From Azorinus chamasolen (lineage: Eukaryota; Mollusca; Bivalvia; Cardiida; Solecurtidae), in the NCBI GenBank assembly GCA_963576725.1, contig OY755241.1, positions 1-64,000 on the forward strand: a DNA stretch of 64,000 nucleotides, read 5' to 3'. The position numbers were made by a program, and so were the translations under genes. This document shows positions 10,155 through 21,361 of this stretch, one piece after another (the stretch's first letter is position 1; every line of letters starts with the position of its first letter). Under the pieces are notes generated by a model, which was not told the DNA's origin, ran no database searches, and saw only the letters and a program-made list of their open reading frames with translations.

Positions 10155-13100
10155 GAAGGTGTCCCGTGCGCGCGGGGTGCCCCGTGCGCGCGGGGTGCCC
10201 CACCTTCTCCTGAGGGCTGTTGCTAAGGCTTGGTTGACCCCCCCGGGGGTCAATAAAGTTGACCCCGATTGACCCGGAATGTCATCGTAATTCACCGGGG
10301 CGCTCATTGGGGTGCACCGAGGGTGTCCCGTGCGCGCGGGTGCCCCACCTTCTCCTGAGGGCTGTTGCTAAGGCTTGGTTGACCCCCCCCGGGGGTCAAT
10401 AAAGTTGACCCCGATTGACCCGGAATGTCATCGTAATTCACCGGGGCGCTCATTGGGGTGCACCGAAGGTGTCCCGTGCGCGCGGGGTGCCCCGTGCGCG
10501 CGGGGTGCCCCACCTTCTCCTGAGGGCTGTTGCTAAGGCTTGGTTGACCCCCCCGGGGGTCAATAAAGTTGACCCCGATTGACCCGGAATGTCATCGTAA
10601 TTCACCGGGGCGCTCATTGGGGTGCACCGAGGGTGTCCCGTGCGCGCGGGTGCCCCACCTTCTCCTGAGGGCTGTTGCTAAGGCTTGGTTGACCCCCCCC
10701 GGGGGTCAATAAAGTTGACCCCGATTGACCCGGAATGTCATCGTAATTCACCGGGGCGCTCATTGGGGTGCACCGAAGGTGTCCCGTGCGCGCGGGGTGC
10801 CCCGTGCGCGCGGGGTGCCCCACCTTCTCCTGAGGGCTGTTGCTAAGGCTTGGTTGACCCCCCCGGGGGTCAATAAAGTTGACCCCGATTGACCCGGAAT
10901 GTCATCGTAATTCACCGGGGCGCTCATTGGGGTGCACCGAGGGTGTCCCGTGCGCGCGGGTGCCCCACCTTCTCCTGAGGGCTGTTGCTAAGGCTTGGTT
11001 GACCCCCCCCGGGGGTCAATAAAGTTGACCCCGATTGACCCGGAATGTCATCGTAATTCACCGGGGCGCTCATTGGGGTGCACCGAAGGTGTCCCGTGCG
11101 CGCGGGGTGCCCCGTGCGCGCGGGGTGCCCCACCTTCTCCTGAGGGCTGTTGCTAAGGCTTGGTTGACCCCCCCGGGGGTCAATAAAGTTGACCCCGATT
11201 GACCCGGAATGTCATCGTAATTCACCGGGGCGCTCATTGGGGTGCACCGAGGGTGTCCCGTGCGCGCGGGTGCCCCACCTTCTCCTGAGGGCTGTTGCTA
11301 AGGCTTGGTTGACCCCCCCCGGGGGTCAATAAAGTTGACCCCGATTGACCCGGAATGTCATCGTAATTCACCGGGGCGCTCATTGGGGTGCACCGAAGGT
11401 GTCCCGTGCGCGCGGGGTGCCCCGTGCGCGCGGGGTGCCCCACCTTCTCCTGAGGGCTGTTGCTAAGGCTTGGTTGACCCCCCCGGGGGTCAATAAAGTT
11501 GACCCCGATTGACCCGGAATGTCATCGTAATTCACCGGGGCGCTCATTGGGGTGCACCGAGGGTGTCCCGTGCGCGCGGGTGCCCCACCTTCTCCTGAGG
11601 GCTGTTGCTAAGGCTTGGTTGACCCCCCCCGGGGGTCAATAAAGTTGACCCCGATTGACCCGGAATGTCATCGTAATTCACCGGGGCGCTCATTGGGGTG
11701 CACCGAAGGTGTCCCGTGCGCGCGGGGTGCCCCGTGCGCGCGGGGTGCCCCACCTTCTCCTGAGGGCTGTTGCTAAGGCTTGGTTGACCCCCCCGGGGGT
11801 CAATAAAGTTGACCCCGATTGACCCGGAATGTCATCGTAATTCACCGGGGCGCTCATTGGGGTGCACCGAGGGTGTCCCGTGCGCGCGGGTGCCCCACCT
11901 TCTCCTGAGGGCTGTTGCTAAGGCTTGGTTGACCCCCCCCGGGGGTCAATAAAGTTGACCCCGATTGACCCGGAATGTCATCGTAATTCACCGGGGCGCT
12001 TATTGGGGTGCACCGAAGGTGTCCCGTGCGCGCGGGGTGCCCCGTGCGCGCGGGGTGCCCCACCTTCTCCTGAGGGCTGTTGCTAAGGCTTGGTTGACCC
12101 CCCCGGGGGTCAATAAAGTTGACCCCGATTGACCCGGAATGTCATCGTAATTCACCGGGGCGCTCATTGGGGTGCACCGAGGGTGTCCCGTGCGCGCGGG
12201 TGCCCCACCTTCTCCTGAGGGCTGTTGCTAAGGCTTGGTTGACCCCCCCCGGGGGTCAATAAAGTTGACCCCGATTGACCCGGAATGTCATCGTAATTCA
12301 CCGGGGCGCTCATTGGGGTGCACCGAAGGTGTCCCGTGCGCGCGGGGTGCCCCGTGCGCGCGGGGTGCCCCACCTTCTCCTGAGGGCTGTTGCTAAGGCT
12401 TGGTTGACCCCCCCGGGGGTCAATAAAGTTGACCCCGATTGACCCGGAATGTCATCGTAATTCACCGGGGCGCTCATTGGGGTGCACCGAGGGTGTCCCG
12501 TGCGCGCGGGTGCCCCACCTTCTCCTGAGGGCTGTTGCTAAGGCTTGGTTGACCCCCCCGGGGGTCAATAAAGTTGACCCCGATTGACCCGGAATGTCAT
12601 CGTAATTCACCGGGGCGCTCATTGGGGTGCACCGAAGGTGTCCCGTGCGCGCGGGGTGCCCCGTGCGCGCGGGGTGCCCCACCTTCTCCTGAGGGCTGTT
12701 GCTAAGGCTTGGTTGACCCCCCCGGGGGTCAATAAAGTTGACCCCGATTGACCCGGAATGTCATCGTAATTCACCGGGGCGCTCATTGGGGTGCACCGAG
12801 GGTGTCCCGTGCGCGCGGGTGCCCCACCTTCTCCTGAGGGCTGTTGCTAAGGCTTGGTTGACCCCCCCCGGGGGTCAATAAAGTTGACCCCGATTGACCC
12901 GGAATGTCATCGTAATTCACCGGGGCGCTCATTGGGGTGCACCGAAGGTGTCCCGTGCGCGCGGGGTGCCCCGTGCGCGCGGGGTGCCCCACCTTCTCCT
13001 GAGGGCTGTTGCTAAGGCTTGGTTGACCCCCCCGGGGGTCAATAAAGTTGACCCCGATTGACCCGGAATGTCATCGTAATTCACCGGGGCGCTCATTGGG

Positions 13101-16100
13101 GTGCACCGAGGGTGTCCCGTGCGCGCGGGTGCCCCACCTTCTCCTGAGGGCTGTTGCTAAGGCTTGGTTGACCCCCCCCCGGGGGTCAATAAAGTTGACC
13201 CCGATTGACCCGGAATGTCATCGTAATTCACCGGGGCGCTCATTGGGGTGCACCGAAGGTGTCCCGTGCGCGCGGGGTGCCCCGTGCGCGCGGGGTGCCC
13301 CACCTTCTCCTGAGGGCTGTTGCTAAGGCTTGGTTGACCCCCCCGGGGGTCAATAAAGTTGACCCCGATTGACCCGGAATGTCATCGTAATTCACCGGGG
13401 CGCTCATTGGGGTGCACCGAGGGTGTCCCGTGCGCGCGGGTGCCCCACCTTCTCCTGAGGGCTGTTGCTAAGGCTTGGTTGACCCCCCCCGGGGGTCAAT
13501 AAAGTTGACCCCGATTGACCCGGAATGTCATCGTAATTCACCGGGGCGCTCATTGGGGTGCACCGAAGGTGTCCCGTGCGCGCGGGGTGCCCCGTGCGCG
13601 CGGGGTGCCCCACCTTCTCCTGAGGGCTGTTGCTAAGGCTTGGTTGACCCCCCCGGGGGTCAATAAAGTTGACCCCGATTGACCCGGAATGTCATCGTAA
13701 TTCACCGGGGCGCTCATTGGGGTGCACCGAGGGTGTCCCGTGCGCGCGGGTGCCCCACCTTCTCCTGAGGGCTGTTGCTAAGGCTTGGTTGACCCCCCCG
13801 GGGGTCAATAAAGTTGACCCCGATTGACCCGGAATGTCATCGTAATTCACCGGGGCGCTCATTGGGGTGCACGGAAGGTGTCCCGTGCGCGCGGGGTGCC
13901 CCGTGCGCGCGGGGTGCCCCACCTTCTCCTGAGGGCTGTTGCTAAGGCTTGGTTGACCCCCCCGGGGGTCAATAAAGTTGACCCCGATTGACCCGGAATG
14001 TCATCGTAATTCACCGGGGCGCTCATTGGGGTGCACCGAGGGTGTCCCGTGCGCGCGGGTGCCCCACCTTCTCCTGAGGGCTGTTGCTAAGGCTTGGTTG
14101 ACCCCCCCCGGGGGTCAATAAAGTTGACCCCGATTGACCCGGAATGTCATCGTAATTCACCGGGGCGCTCATTGGGGTGCACCGAAGGTGTCCCGTGCGC
14201 GCGGGGTGCCCCGTGCGCGCGGGGTGCCCCACCTTCTCCTGAGGGCTGTTGCTAAGGCTTGGTTGACCCCCCCGGGGGTCAATAAAGTTGACCCCGATTG
14301 ACCCGGAATGTCATCGTAATTCACCGGGGCGCTCATTGGGGTGCACCGAGGGTGTCCCGTGCGCGCGGGTGCCCCACCTTCTCCTGAGGGCTGTTGCTAA
14401 GGCTTGGTTGACCCCCCCCGGGGGTCAATAAAGTTGACCCCGATTGACCCGGAATGTCATCGTAATTCACCGGGGCGCTCATTGGGGTGCACCGAAGGTG
14501 TCCCGTGCGCGCGGGGTGCCCCGTGCGCGCGGGGTGCCCCACCTTCTCCTGAGGGCTGTTGCTAAGGCTTGGTTGACCCCCCCGGGGGTCAATAAAGTTG
14601 ACCCCGATTGACCCGGAATGTCATCGTAATTCACCGGGGCGCTCATTGGGGTGCACCGAGGGTGTCCCGTGCGCGCGGGTGCCCCACCTTCTCCTGAGGG
14701 CTGTTGCTAAGGCTTGGTTGACCCCCCCCGGGGGTCAATAAAGTTGACCCCGATTGACCCGGAATGTCATCGTAATTCACCGGGGCGCTCATTGGGGTGC
14801 ACCGAAGGTGTCCCGTGCGCGCGGGGTGCCCCGTGCGCGCGGGGTGCCCCACCTTCTCCTGAGGGCTGTTGCTAAGGCTTGGTTGACCCCCCCGGGGGTC
14901 AATAAAGTTGACCCCGATTGACCCGGAATGTCATCGTAATTCACCGGGGCGCTCATTGGGGTGCACCGAGGGTGTCCCGTGCGCGCGGGTGCCCCACCTT
15001 CTCCTGAGGGCTGTTGCTAAGGCTTGGTTGACCCCCCCCGGGGGTCAATAAAGTTGACCCCGATTGACCCGGAATGTCATCGTAATTCACCGGGGCGCTC
15101 ATTGGGGTGCACCGAAGGTGTCCCGTGCGCGCGGGGTGCCCCGTGCGCGCGGGGTGCCCCACCTTCTCCTGAGGGCTGTTGCTAAGGCTTGGTTGACCCC
15201 CCCGGGGGTCAATAAAGTTGACCCCGATTGACCCGGAATGTCATCGTAATTCACCGGGGCGCTCATTGGGGTGCACCGAGGGTGTCCCGTGCGCGCGGGT
15301 GCCCCACCTTCTCCTGAGGGCTGTTGCTAAGGCTTGGTTGACCCCCCCCGGGGGTCAATAAAGTTGACCCCGATTGACCCGGAATGTCATCGTAATTCAC
15401 CGGGGCGCTCATTGGGGTGCACCGAAGGTGTCCCGTGCGCGCGGGGTGCCCCGTGCGCGCGGGGTGCCCCACCTTCTCCTGAGGGCTGTTGCTAAGGCTT
15501 GGTTGACCCCCCCGGGGGTCAATAAAGTTGACCCCGATTGACCCGGAATGTCATCGTAATTCACCGGGGCGCTCATTGGGGTGCACCGAGGGTGTCCCGT
15601 GCGCGCGGGTGCCCCACCTTCTCCTGAGGGCTGTTGCTAAGGCTTGGTTGACCCCCCCCGGGGGTCAATAAAGTTGACCCCGATTGACCCGGAATGTCAT
15701 CGTAATTCACCGGGGCGCTCATTGGGGTGCACCGAAGGTGTCCCGTGCGCGCGGGGTGCCCCGTGCGCGCGGGGTGCCCCACCTTCTCCTGAGGGCTGTT
15801 GCTAAGGCTTGGTTGACCCCCCCGGGGGTCAATAAAGTTGACCCCGATTGACCCGGAATGTCATCGTAATTCACCGGGGCGCTCATTGGGGTGCACCGAG
15901 GGTGTCCCGTGCGCGCGGGTGCCCCACCTTCTCCTGAGGGCTGTTGCTAAGGCTTGGTTGACCCCCCCCGGGGGTCAATAAAGTTGACCCCGATTGACCC
16001 GGAATGTCATCGTAATTCACCGGGGCGCTCATTGGGGTGCACCGAAGGTGTCCCGTGCGCGCGGGGTGCCCCGTGCGCGCGGGGTGCCCCGTGCGCGCGG

Positions 16101-16917
16101 GGTGCCCCACCTTCTCCTGAGGGCTGTTGCTAAGGCTTGGTTGACCCCCCCGGGGGTCAATAAAGTTGACCCCGATTGACCCGGAATGTCATCGTAATTC
16201 ACCGGGGCGCTCATTGGGGTGCACCGAGGGTGTCCCGTGCGCGCGGGTGCCCCACCTTCTCCTGAGGGCTGTTGCTAAGGCTTGGTTGACCCCCCCCGGG
16301 GGTCAATAAAGTTGACCCCGATTGACCCGGAATGTCATCGTAATTCACCGGGGCGCTCATTGGGGTGCACCGAAGGTGTCCCGTGCGCGCGGGGTGCCCC
16401 GTGCGCGCGGGGTGCCCCACCTTCTCCTGAGGGCTGTTGCTAAGGCTTGGTTGACCCCCCCGGGGGTCAATAAAGTTGACCCCGATTGACCCGGAATGTC
16501 ATCGTAATTCACCGGGGCGCTCATTGGGGTGCACCGAGGGTGTCCCGTGCGCGCGGGTGCCCCACCTTCTCCTGAGGGCTGTTGCTAAGGCTTGGTTGAC
16601 CCCCCCCGGGGGTCAATAAAGTTGACCCCGATTGACCCGGAATGTCATCGTAATTCACCGGGGCGCTCATTGGGGTGCACCGAAGGTGTCCCGTGCGCGC
16701 GGGGTGCCCCGTGCGCGCGGGGTGCCCCACCTTCTCCTGAGGGCTGTTGCTAAGGCTTGGTTGACCCCCCCGGGGGTCAATAAAGTTGACCCCGATTGAC
16801 CCGGAATGTCATCGTAATTCACCGGGGCGCTCATTGGGGTGCACCGAGGGTGTCCCGTGCGCGCGGGTGCCCCACCTTCTCCTGAGGGCTGTTGCTAAGG
16901 CTTGGTTGACCCCCCCG
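10155..16917 (+). repeat. GC-rich dimeric satellite (310-bp higher-order unit)
   Basis: Alternating monomers A (164 bp) and B (146 bp) give a 310-bp dimer: 21 full dimers, a final A, and a B cut off after about 72 bp. A and B differ mainly in an 18-bp subrepeat (GGTGCCCCGTGCGCGCGG) present twice in A and once in B. One A monomer (about 16045-16105) has three. Poly-C length varies by one base in a few units. Each monomer holds a palindrome, TTGACCCC...GGGGTCAA. Open frames on the minus strand repeat with the satellite and are not genes. Confidence 0.97.
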
Positions 16918-18114
16918 GGTGAATGTTTCTTTACCGCAAATTTTTGATGTATCGGGTTTTAGTAGTATCCATCTTCTGTAGATTCGGAAATATTTTATGA
17001 GTTCATTCCCTTGTTTTCAAATGGTGTGAGCCCGGTCACTTTTGCCCTTCTTTATTCTATGTAAAAACAGGCATTTTCTGCATCCCATAGCTACTTCCAG
17101 GCATAGATTTGGGTTTTACCCTGTTAACACGTTCATATTTAGTCCAAACACAGTCTCTAGATCACCAGAAAACAAGGTCAAGAACGTTGACTTTTTTCGC
17201 TACACACAAAAGTATGTACACACCATCTATTTTCGCTTTAAATTTGGGCCATTCTGACGCTCCACACACATATTTCCCAACATCCACCAGAGGAAGTAGT
17301 CCTGCAAGAGAGTCACAAAAAATGACCCCAATGGGCAGAGAATACACACAATAACTTGAAAATATGCAATTATTCAGCCTGTCAAGTTCTTAAGAGACAC
17401 TTATTAGCTCATATTTAAAGCACTGCAGTTCTAAAGAACTACTTCTTACTGTACTACGACCTCCGGAAGCAATTGCTCACCGGGGTCACACCAAATACGC
17501 TGTACCGTAAAATCTGCAAGTCCCGTAAAATATTCAAGTCCGCGATAATACGCATGCGCAGAAATATCGGTCAGCTCCGGTGTAAAAATCTGCAAGTCAA
17601 CAATTTCCGGTACACAAATAAATTAATAAAATTCTACATTTAATAAATTTAGCTATCAAATAAGTATATTTTATGTATGCAACGAAGAAGCACATTTAGT
17701 TATGAATTCTTATGATAACAAATTTGCTTGTTATGTGACTGTTGCAGGCTGACAGGGATATTGTTAAAACCGAAAGTAGCACGATATCGACTTCTACATG
17801 ATCTAGTGCTATACAAGTGTTGACAAAGACATGAATATTTAAATATTAAACAATCATCATCATTTCTGTATAGACACTAGCCCACTCGGATACTAGATCC
17901 CTCAAGATGCATATTAACCCCCCCCCCACCCCATATATCCACACAGTAGATCCCTCGTAATTTGCTCACCTAGTTCTGTATGTCTGTAAGGCCAAATGAC
18001 ATTTGCAGAAAGAGTAGAACCAGATCAGCCGTCGGGTTTGTAAAATTGATAATCTGATTTGGGTCTACCTTGTTTGTAAGTTAAGATTAGAAATTATTTT
18101 CACTACTGTTTGTA
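16918..18114. other. Non-coding stretch after the satellite
   Basis: AT-rich, no gene seen. Near 17500-17610 short phrases recur (GTAAAATCTGCAAGTC and CTCCGGTGTA-like), together with a CGCATGCGCA palindrome at about 17552. A poly-C run lies near 17910-17925. Confidence 0.35.
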
Positions 18115-18540
18115 TGTACCAAATAAAACCAAGTACATTTTCACTATCACAACAGGTAGTGTTACTGTTTGTCCAAATCATTTACTTTTAAGGAAGTGAT
18201 TTAATCAGGATCTACACTATTTGTCATTGATAGTTAGATTTTTTTAGAATATAAATCACACCTAAAATGTTGAGGCAAAATTATATTAAACCATGTATGT
18301 ATCAAACAAAACCAAGTACCTGGTCACTATCACAACAGGTAGTGTTTGTCCAAATCAAGCATGTGTAAGGAAGTGATTTAATCAGGATCTACACTATTTG
18401 TCAATGATAGTTATATTTATTTTAGAATATAAATCCACCTAAAATGTTGAGGCAAAATGATGTAATACCATGTATGTACTGAAACAAAACCAAGTACCTT
18501 TTCACTATCACAACAGGTAGTATTTGTCCAAATCAATCCC
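18115..18540 (+). repeat. ~180-bp tandem repeat, about 2.4 copies
   Basis: Units start with ACCAAGTAC...TTTTCACTATCACAACAGG at about 18129, 18312 and 18490. The unit includes a GATCAGGATCTACACTATTTGT phrase related to the piggyBac-like MITE cores in this window. Confidence 0.75.
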
Positions 18541-18950
18541 TTGTAAGTTTAAATTTGAAAATTTTAAAATCTCGCTTTGAATTTATATTCCGATCATTGA
18601 TACAGCTAAACACAACCTCATTAGTACATTAGAAATTAAATTTAAAAGTAAATTATAGCCCATTTAGCTATGAATGTAATCTTCATTTATTCATAAGTTG
18701 ACCTAATTTTAATTATGCTTTAACTACTACACTGTATTTTTATTTGCAGATTGTAACTTTAAATTTGAAAATTTAAGAATCTTGCTTTGAATTTATATTC
18801 TGGTCGAGGGTTTCTTCTTGAAATTATCTAAAAGTTGATTTATAACCCATTTATGTTAACATATGGGGTTTCGTCTGCCTTGCTACATTCGGCAATCATG
18901 GGGTTGTGTCCTGTGGGGTTTTGTCCTACTGGGGTTTTGTCCGTACCCCG
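18541..18950 (+). repeat. Dispersed element ending in a GGGGTTTTGTCC motif cluster
   Basis: 18725-18862 is the reverse complement of about 52685-52815, so this is a dispersed family. At its end, 18865-18949, the phrase GGGGTTTTGTCC(TACT) occurs four times with small changes. One copy is at 52670-52682 (minus) and two are at 57063-57090. Type of element unknown. Confidence 0.5.
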
Positions 18951-19139
18951 CTTTAATCAACTAATGATTTCGAATAAAAGAGAAATATGATAAATTGTTA
19001 TATGTAATTTGACTAAAATGTGCACAAAACAAGCCTATTTTAGAATAATTCAATGTTCAATTCATGATTAAAATCATATTAATATCATACTTTGGTATTC
19101 ACAAGCAAAAATAGTTGCAAATATATAAGATTTTAGTGA

Positions 19140-19440
19140 AGTACCATTATAAAAATGGTCTGATTTGACCCTGTCTGATTTGGATCTAATCTGATTTGAC
19201 TCCGGTCTAATTTGCTTGTGGTCCGATTTGACCAATTACCATTGGGACAAGAGCCCAATGAGTTTAAAACATAAGTATTCATAAGTCAACAGTGTAGACT
19301 TAAATTACCATTATAAAAACTGGTCCGATTTGACCCTGTCCGATTTGGATCTAATCTGATTTGACTTGGGGTCCAATTTGCTTGTGGTCAGATTTGACCA
19401 ATTACCATTGGAACAAGAGCCCACTAGGGCATTAATCCAC
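19140..19440 (+). repeat. Duplicated cluster of a GGTCCGATTTGACC motif
   Basis: Five copies of a GGTCYGATTTGACC-like phrase lie within 19157-19233, and the whole segment is repeated 165 bp further on (19321-19399) with ACCAATTACCATTGG-type flanks. No coding frame. Confidence 0.7.
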
Positions 19441-20058
19441 TTATATTTATACTTATGCATTTAATTTAAAAATTGACTATGTAATGAGTTTGAAATATAA
19501 GTATCCATATGTCAACAGTGTAGGCTATTTTTTTCAATTCTGATATTTCTATTTAAACAAACATCAGATCCAACTTTTTTTTACCAGCTGAATAATTTTT
19601 GCCCATGTTATATTTGGTATATGGAATAAAAGAAGTCCAGGCTTCACCAAAAAACACTTTATTTTGGGTTTTATTTTTTAATTTGTTTGTATTTGCTATA
19701 TACTATAACTATGTGTATTATACTAATCAATGACACTGGACTGAATCTGCTTATTACTAATCTAAACTTACGTTTTACAATAATGGAATTGTAATCGTGT
19801 ATTTTATTTGAACATCTATTTTAGTATAACCCTTATGGGATAAACATTCATGATTAAATATACTTTTTTCTATATAATAATATTTCAGCAAAGGATTGCA
19901 TAATATGAAATTAAAATTGATTGTCCATAAACTTTTTTACGTATACATCTTTCTGAATAATTGTGGGTTTTTTTTTTCATTTTTTTTCATATTTCATTTA
20001 TTTTAAAGTGTATGGTTCCAATACCTCAATCTTGCCTTTTAATTACTGAATTTTTAAT

Positions 20059-20126
20059 CACTTAAAAGATCATGTAAATATACGAGACCAATTATGGTCT
20101 CGTATATTTACATGATCTTTTAAGTG
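20059..20126. repeat. Perfect 32-bp inverted repeat, 4-nt loop
   Basis: Arms 20059-20090 and 20095-20126 are perfect reverse complements (CACTTAAAAGATCATG... / ...CATGATCTTTTAAGTG) around an ATTA loop. It would form a long hairpin in RNA or single-stranded DNA. Confidence 0.95.
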
Positions 20127-20465
20127 TCAGTTGTTGATGGCTTCTAATTAATTACAATGTTATTTCTGAGGAGACCTACAGGTGTGAAAACCGAACTGAA
20201 TATATTGAGGATGGATGAAAATGTCATGTGATGTTTCAATTTTGAATCTGACCCAATTATTGACATTACATAACATACCTTTAAGTTTTATTACACCCAG
20301 GTACATGGGTTCAGCATGGGGATCAAACATAGATATATACATCAATTAATCCTGGTCAAGGGGCAATATGACAAGCTGTCAGGGGTAGGGCAATCCACAA
20401 CCAAAACTGTTGTTTTAGTGTGGTCACAGAGGTGTGAAAATCCTATGTCCAAATTTTCTAACTGA

Positions 20466-20545
20466 CCAATAAGAATTTATGGGTGTGACTCCAAGAGATA
20501 CTGGTACATGCACTATAAAACACAATCTTAAATATTAAATTGTAT
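20466..20545 (+). promoter_or_regulatory. Candidate core promoter (CCAAT and TATA boxes)
   Basis: A CCAAT box at 20466-20470 and TATAAAA at 20514-20520 lie 103 and 55 bp upstream of the ATG at 20569. This spacing would put transcription start near 20545 and leave a short 5' UTR. The prediction rests on motif and position only. Confidence 0.45.
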
Positions 20546-20568
20546 CATCTACTCCGTTGATTGTCAAA

Positions 20569-20710
20569 ATGAAGTTAGCTGAATATCAACAGTTTGTTAC
20601 TTTTTTAACAACTTGTCGTTTCCCAGATCATCTCCAAGAAGTATCTTCAAAAGCAGACAGGAACAGAAGGGACAACTTTAAAGCAAAATCAAGGAAATTC
20701 TTCTTAAACG
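20569..20710 (+). CDS. Candidate first coding exon of a Ginger-like integrase gene
   Basis: The exon reads from an ATG for 47 codons plus one base to a good donor (ACG|GTATGT); the frame closes at a TGA just inside the intron, as expected for a spliced exon. The peptide has an N-terminal segment with a CRFPDH stretch, then a basic run (KADRNRRDNF, KAKSRKFF). That layout, an 'FP/YP' followed by an NRR-K-basic segment before the zinc-binding region, is what I know of the N-terminus of Ginger1/KRBA2-like integrases. Function would be DNA-transposase or derived. The next recognisable integrase exon is 16.5 kb away at 37169, and nothing codes for the intervening domains, so assignment to the same gene is inference. 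Confidence 0.5.
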
Positions 20711-21116
20711 GTATGTGACCCTAATAACTTAATATATATTCTGAGACACAGGCAGTACTAAAAATATTCTTTACCAACCCCTTAACCGTTAACTCGGTAA
20801 ATATTCTTTTCAATGCCTTTGGCAAATGGAGTAAACCCAGACTAGACAGCTCCTGATCAGGGTCTGCTCTGTTTGCTTATGATGTGATATATGAGTCTTT
20901 ACAATTTCTGGCTTGCCAACGCTTTAAAAGTGTTGATATGAAAAAAGAATATGTAAGATGTCTTTATTTATTACATGAATGTTTATAGAGTCAAGAGCTA
21001 TTCAAAGATTTAAAACTTAATAACATTTGCAAATTTTAACTCTTGTTTAAACATTTAGAAATGCAAAAAAAGTCAATGATAATTCTAATGTATGTTTATG
21101 AGCTTTGATGACATAT
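20711..21116. other. Start of the putative first intron
   Basis: AT-rich, with a partial copy of a dispersed MITE near 20780-20880 (ACCCAGACTAGACAGCTCC ... GATCAGGGTCTGCTCTGTTT). No exon seen. Confidence 0.4.
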
Positions 21117-21361
21117 GAATTTCTCTTAACTGAATAAATCTTTGATATTCTGTTGAATATTAAGTGAGCTGTAGGTAGAGGTTCCACATATCACATTTCC
21201 ACTATAATATGGGCTATGAGGACTAATTATTTTCTCTAAACTGAATAAATCTTTGATATTCTGTTGAATATGAGTAAGCTGTAGGTAGAGGTTGATGTTT
21301 CAATAGATTTCACCGTCTGAAATGGCAGCATTTGGAATATAATGGGCTGACTTGCATTTTT

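Noticed and set aside
9954..16730. Series of identical 69- to 117-residue minus-strand frames (MGHPARTGHPARTG...)
   Set aside because: They repeat with the 310-bp satellite period, with no promoter, splice site or domain.
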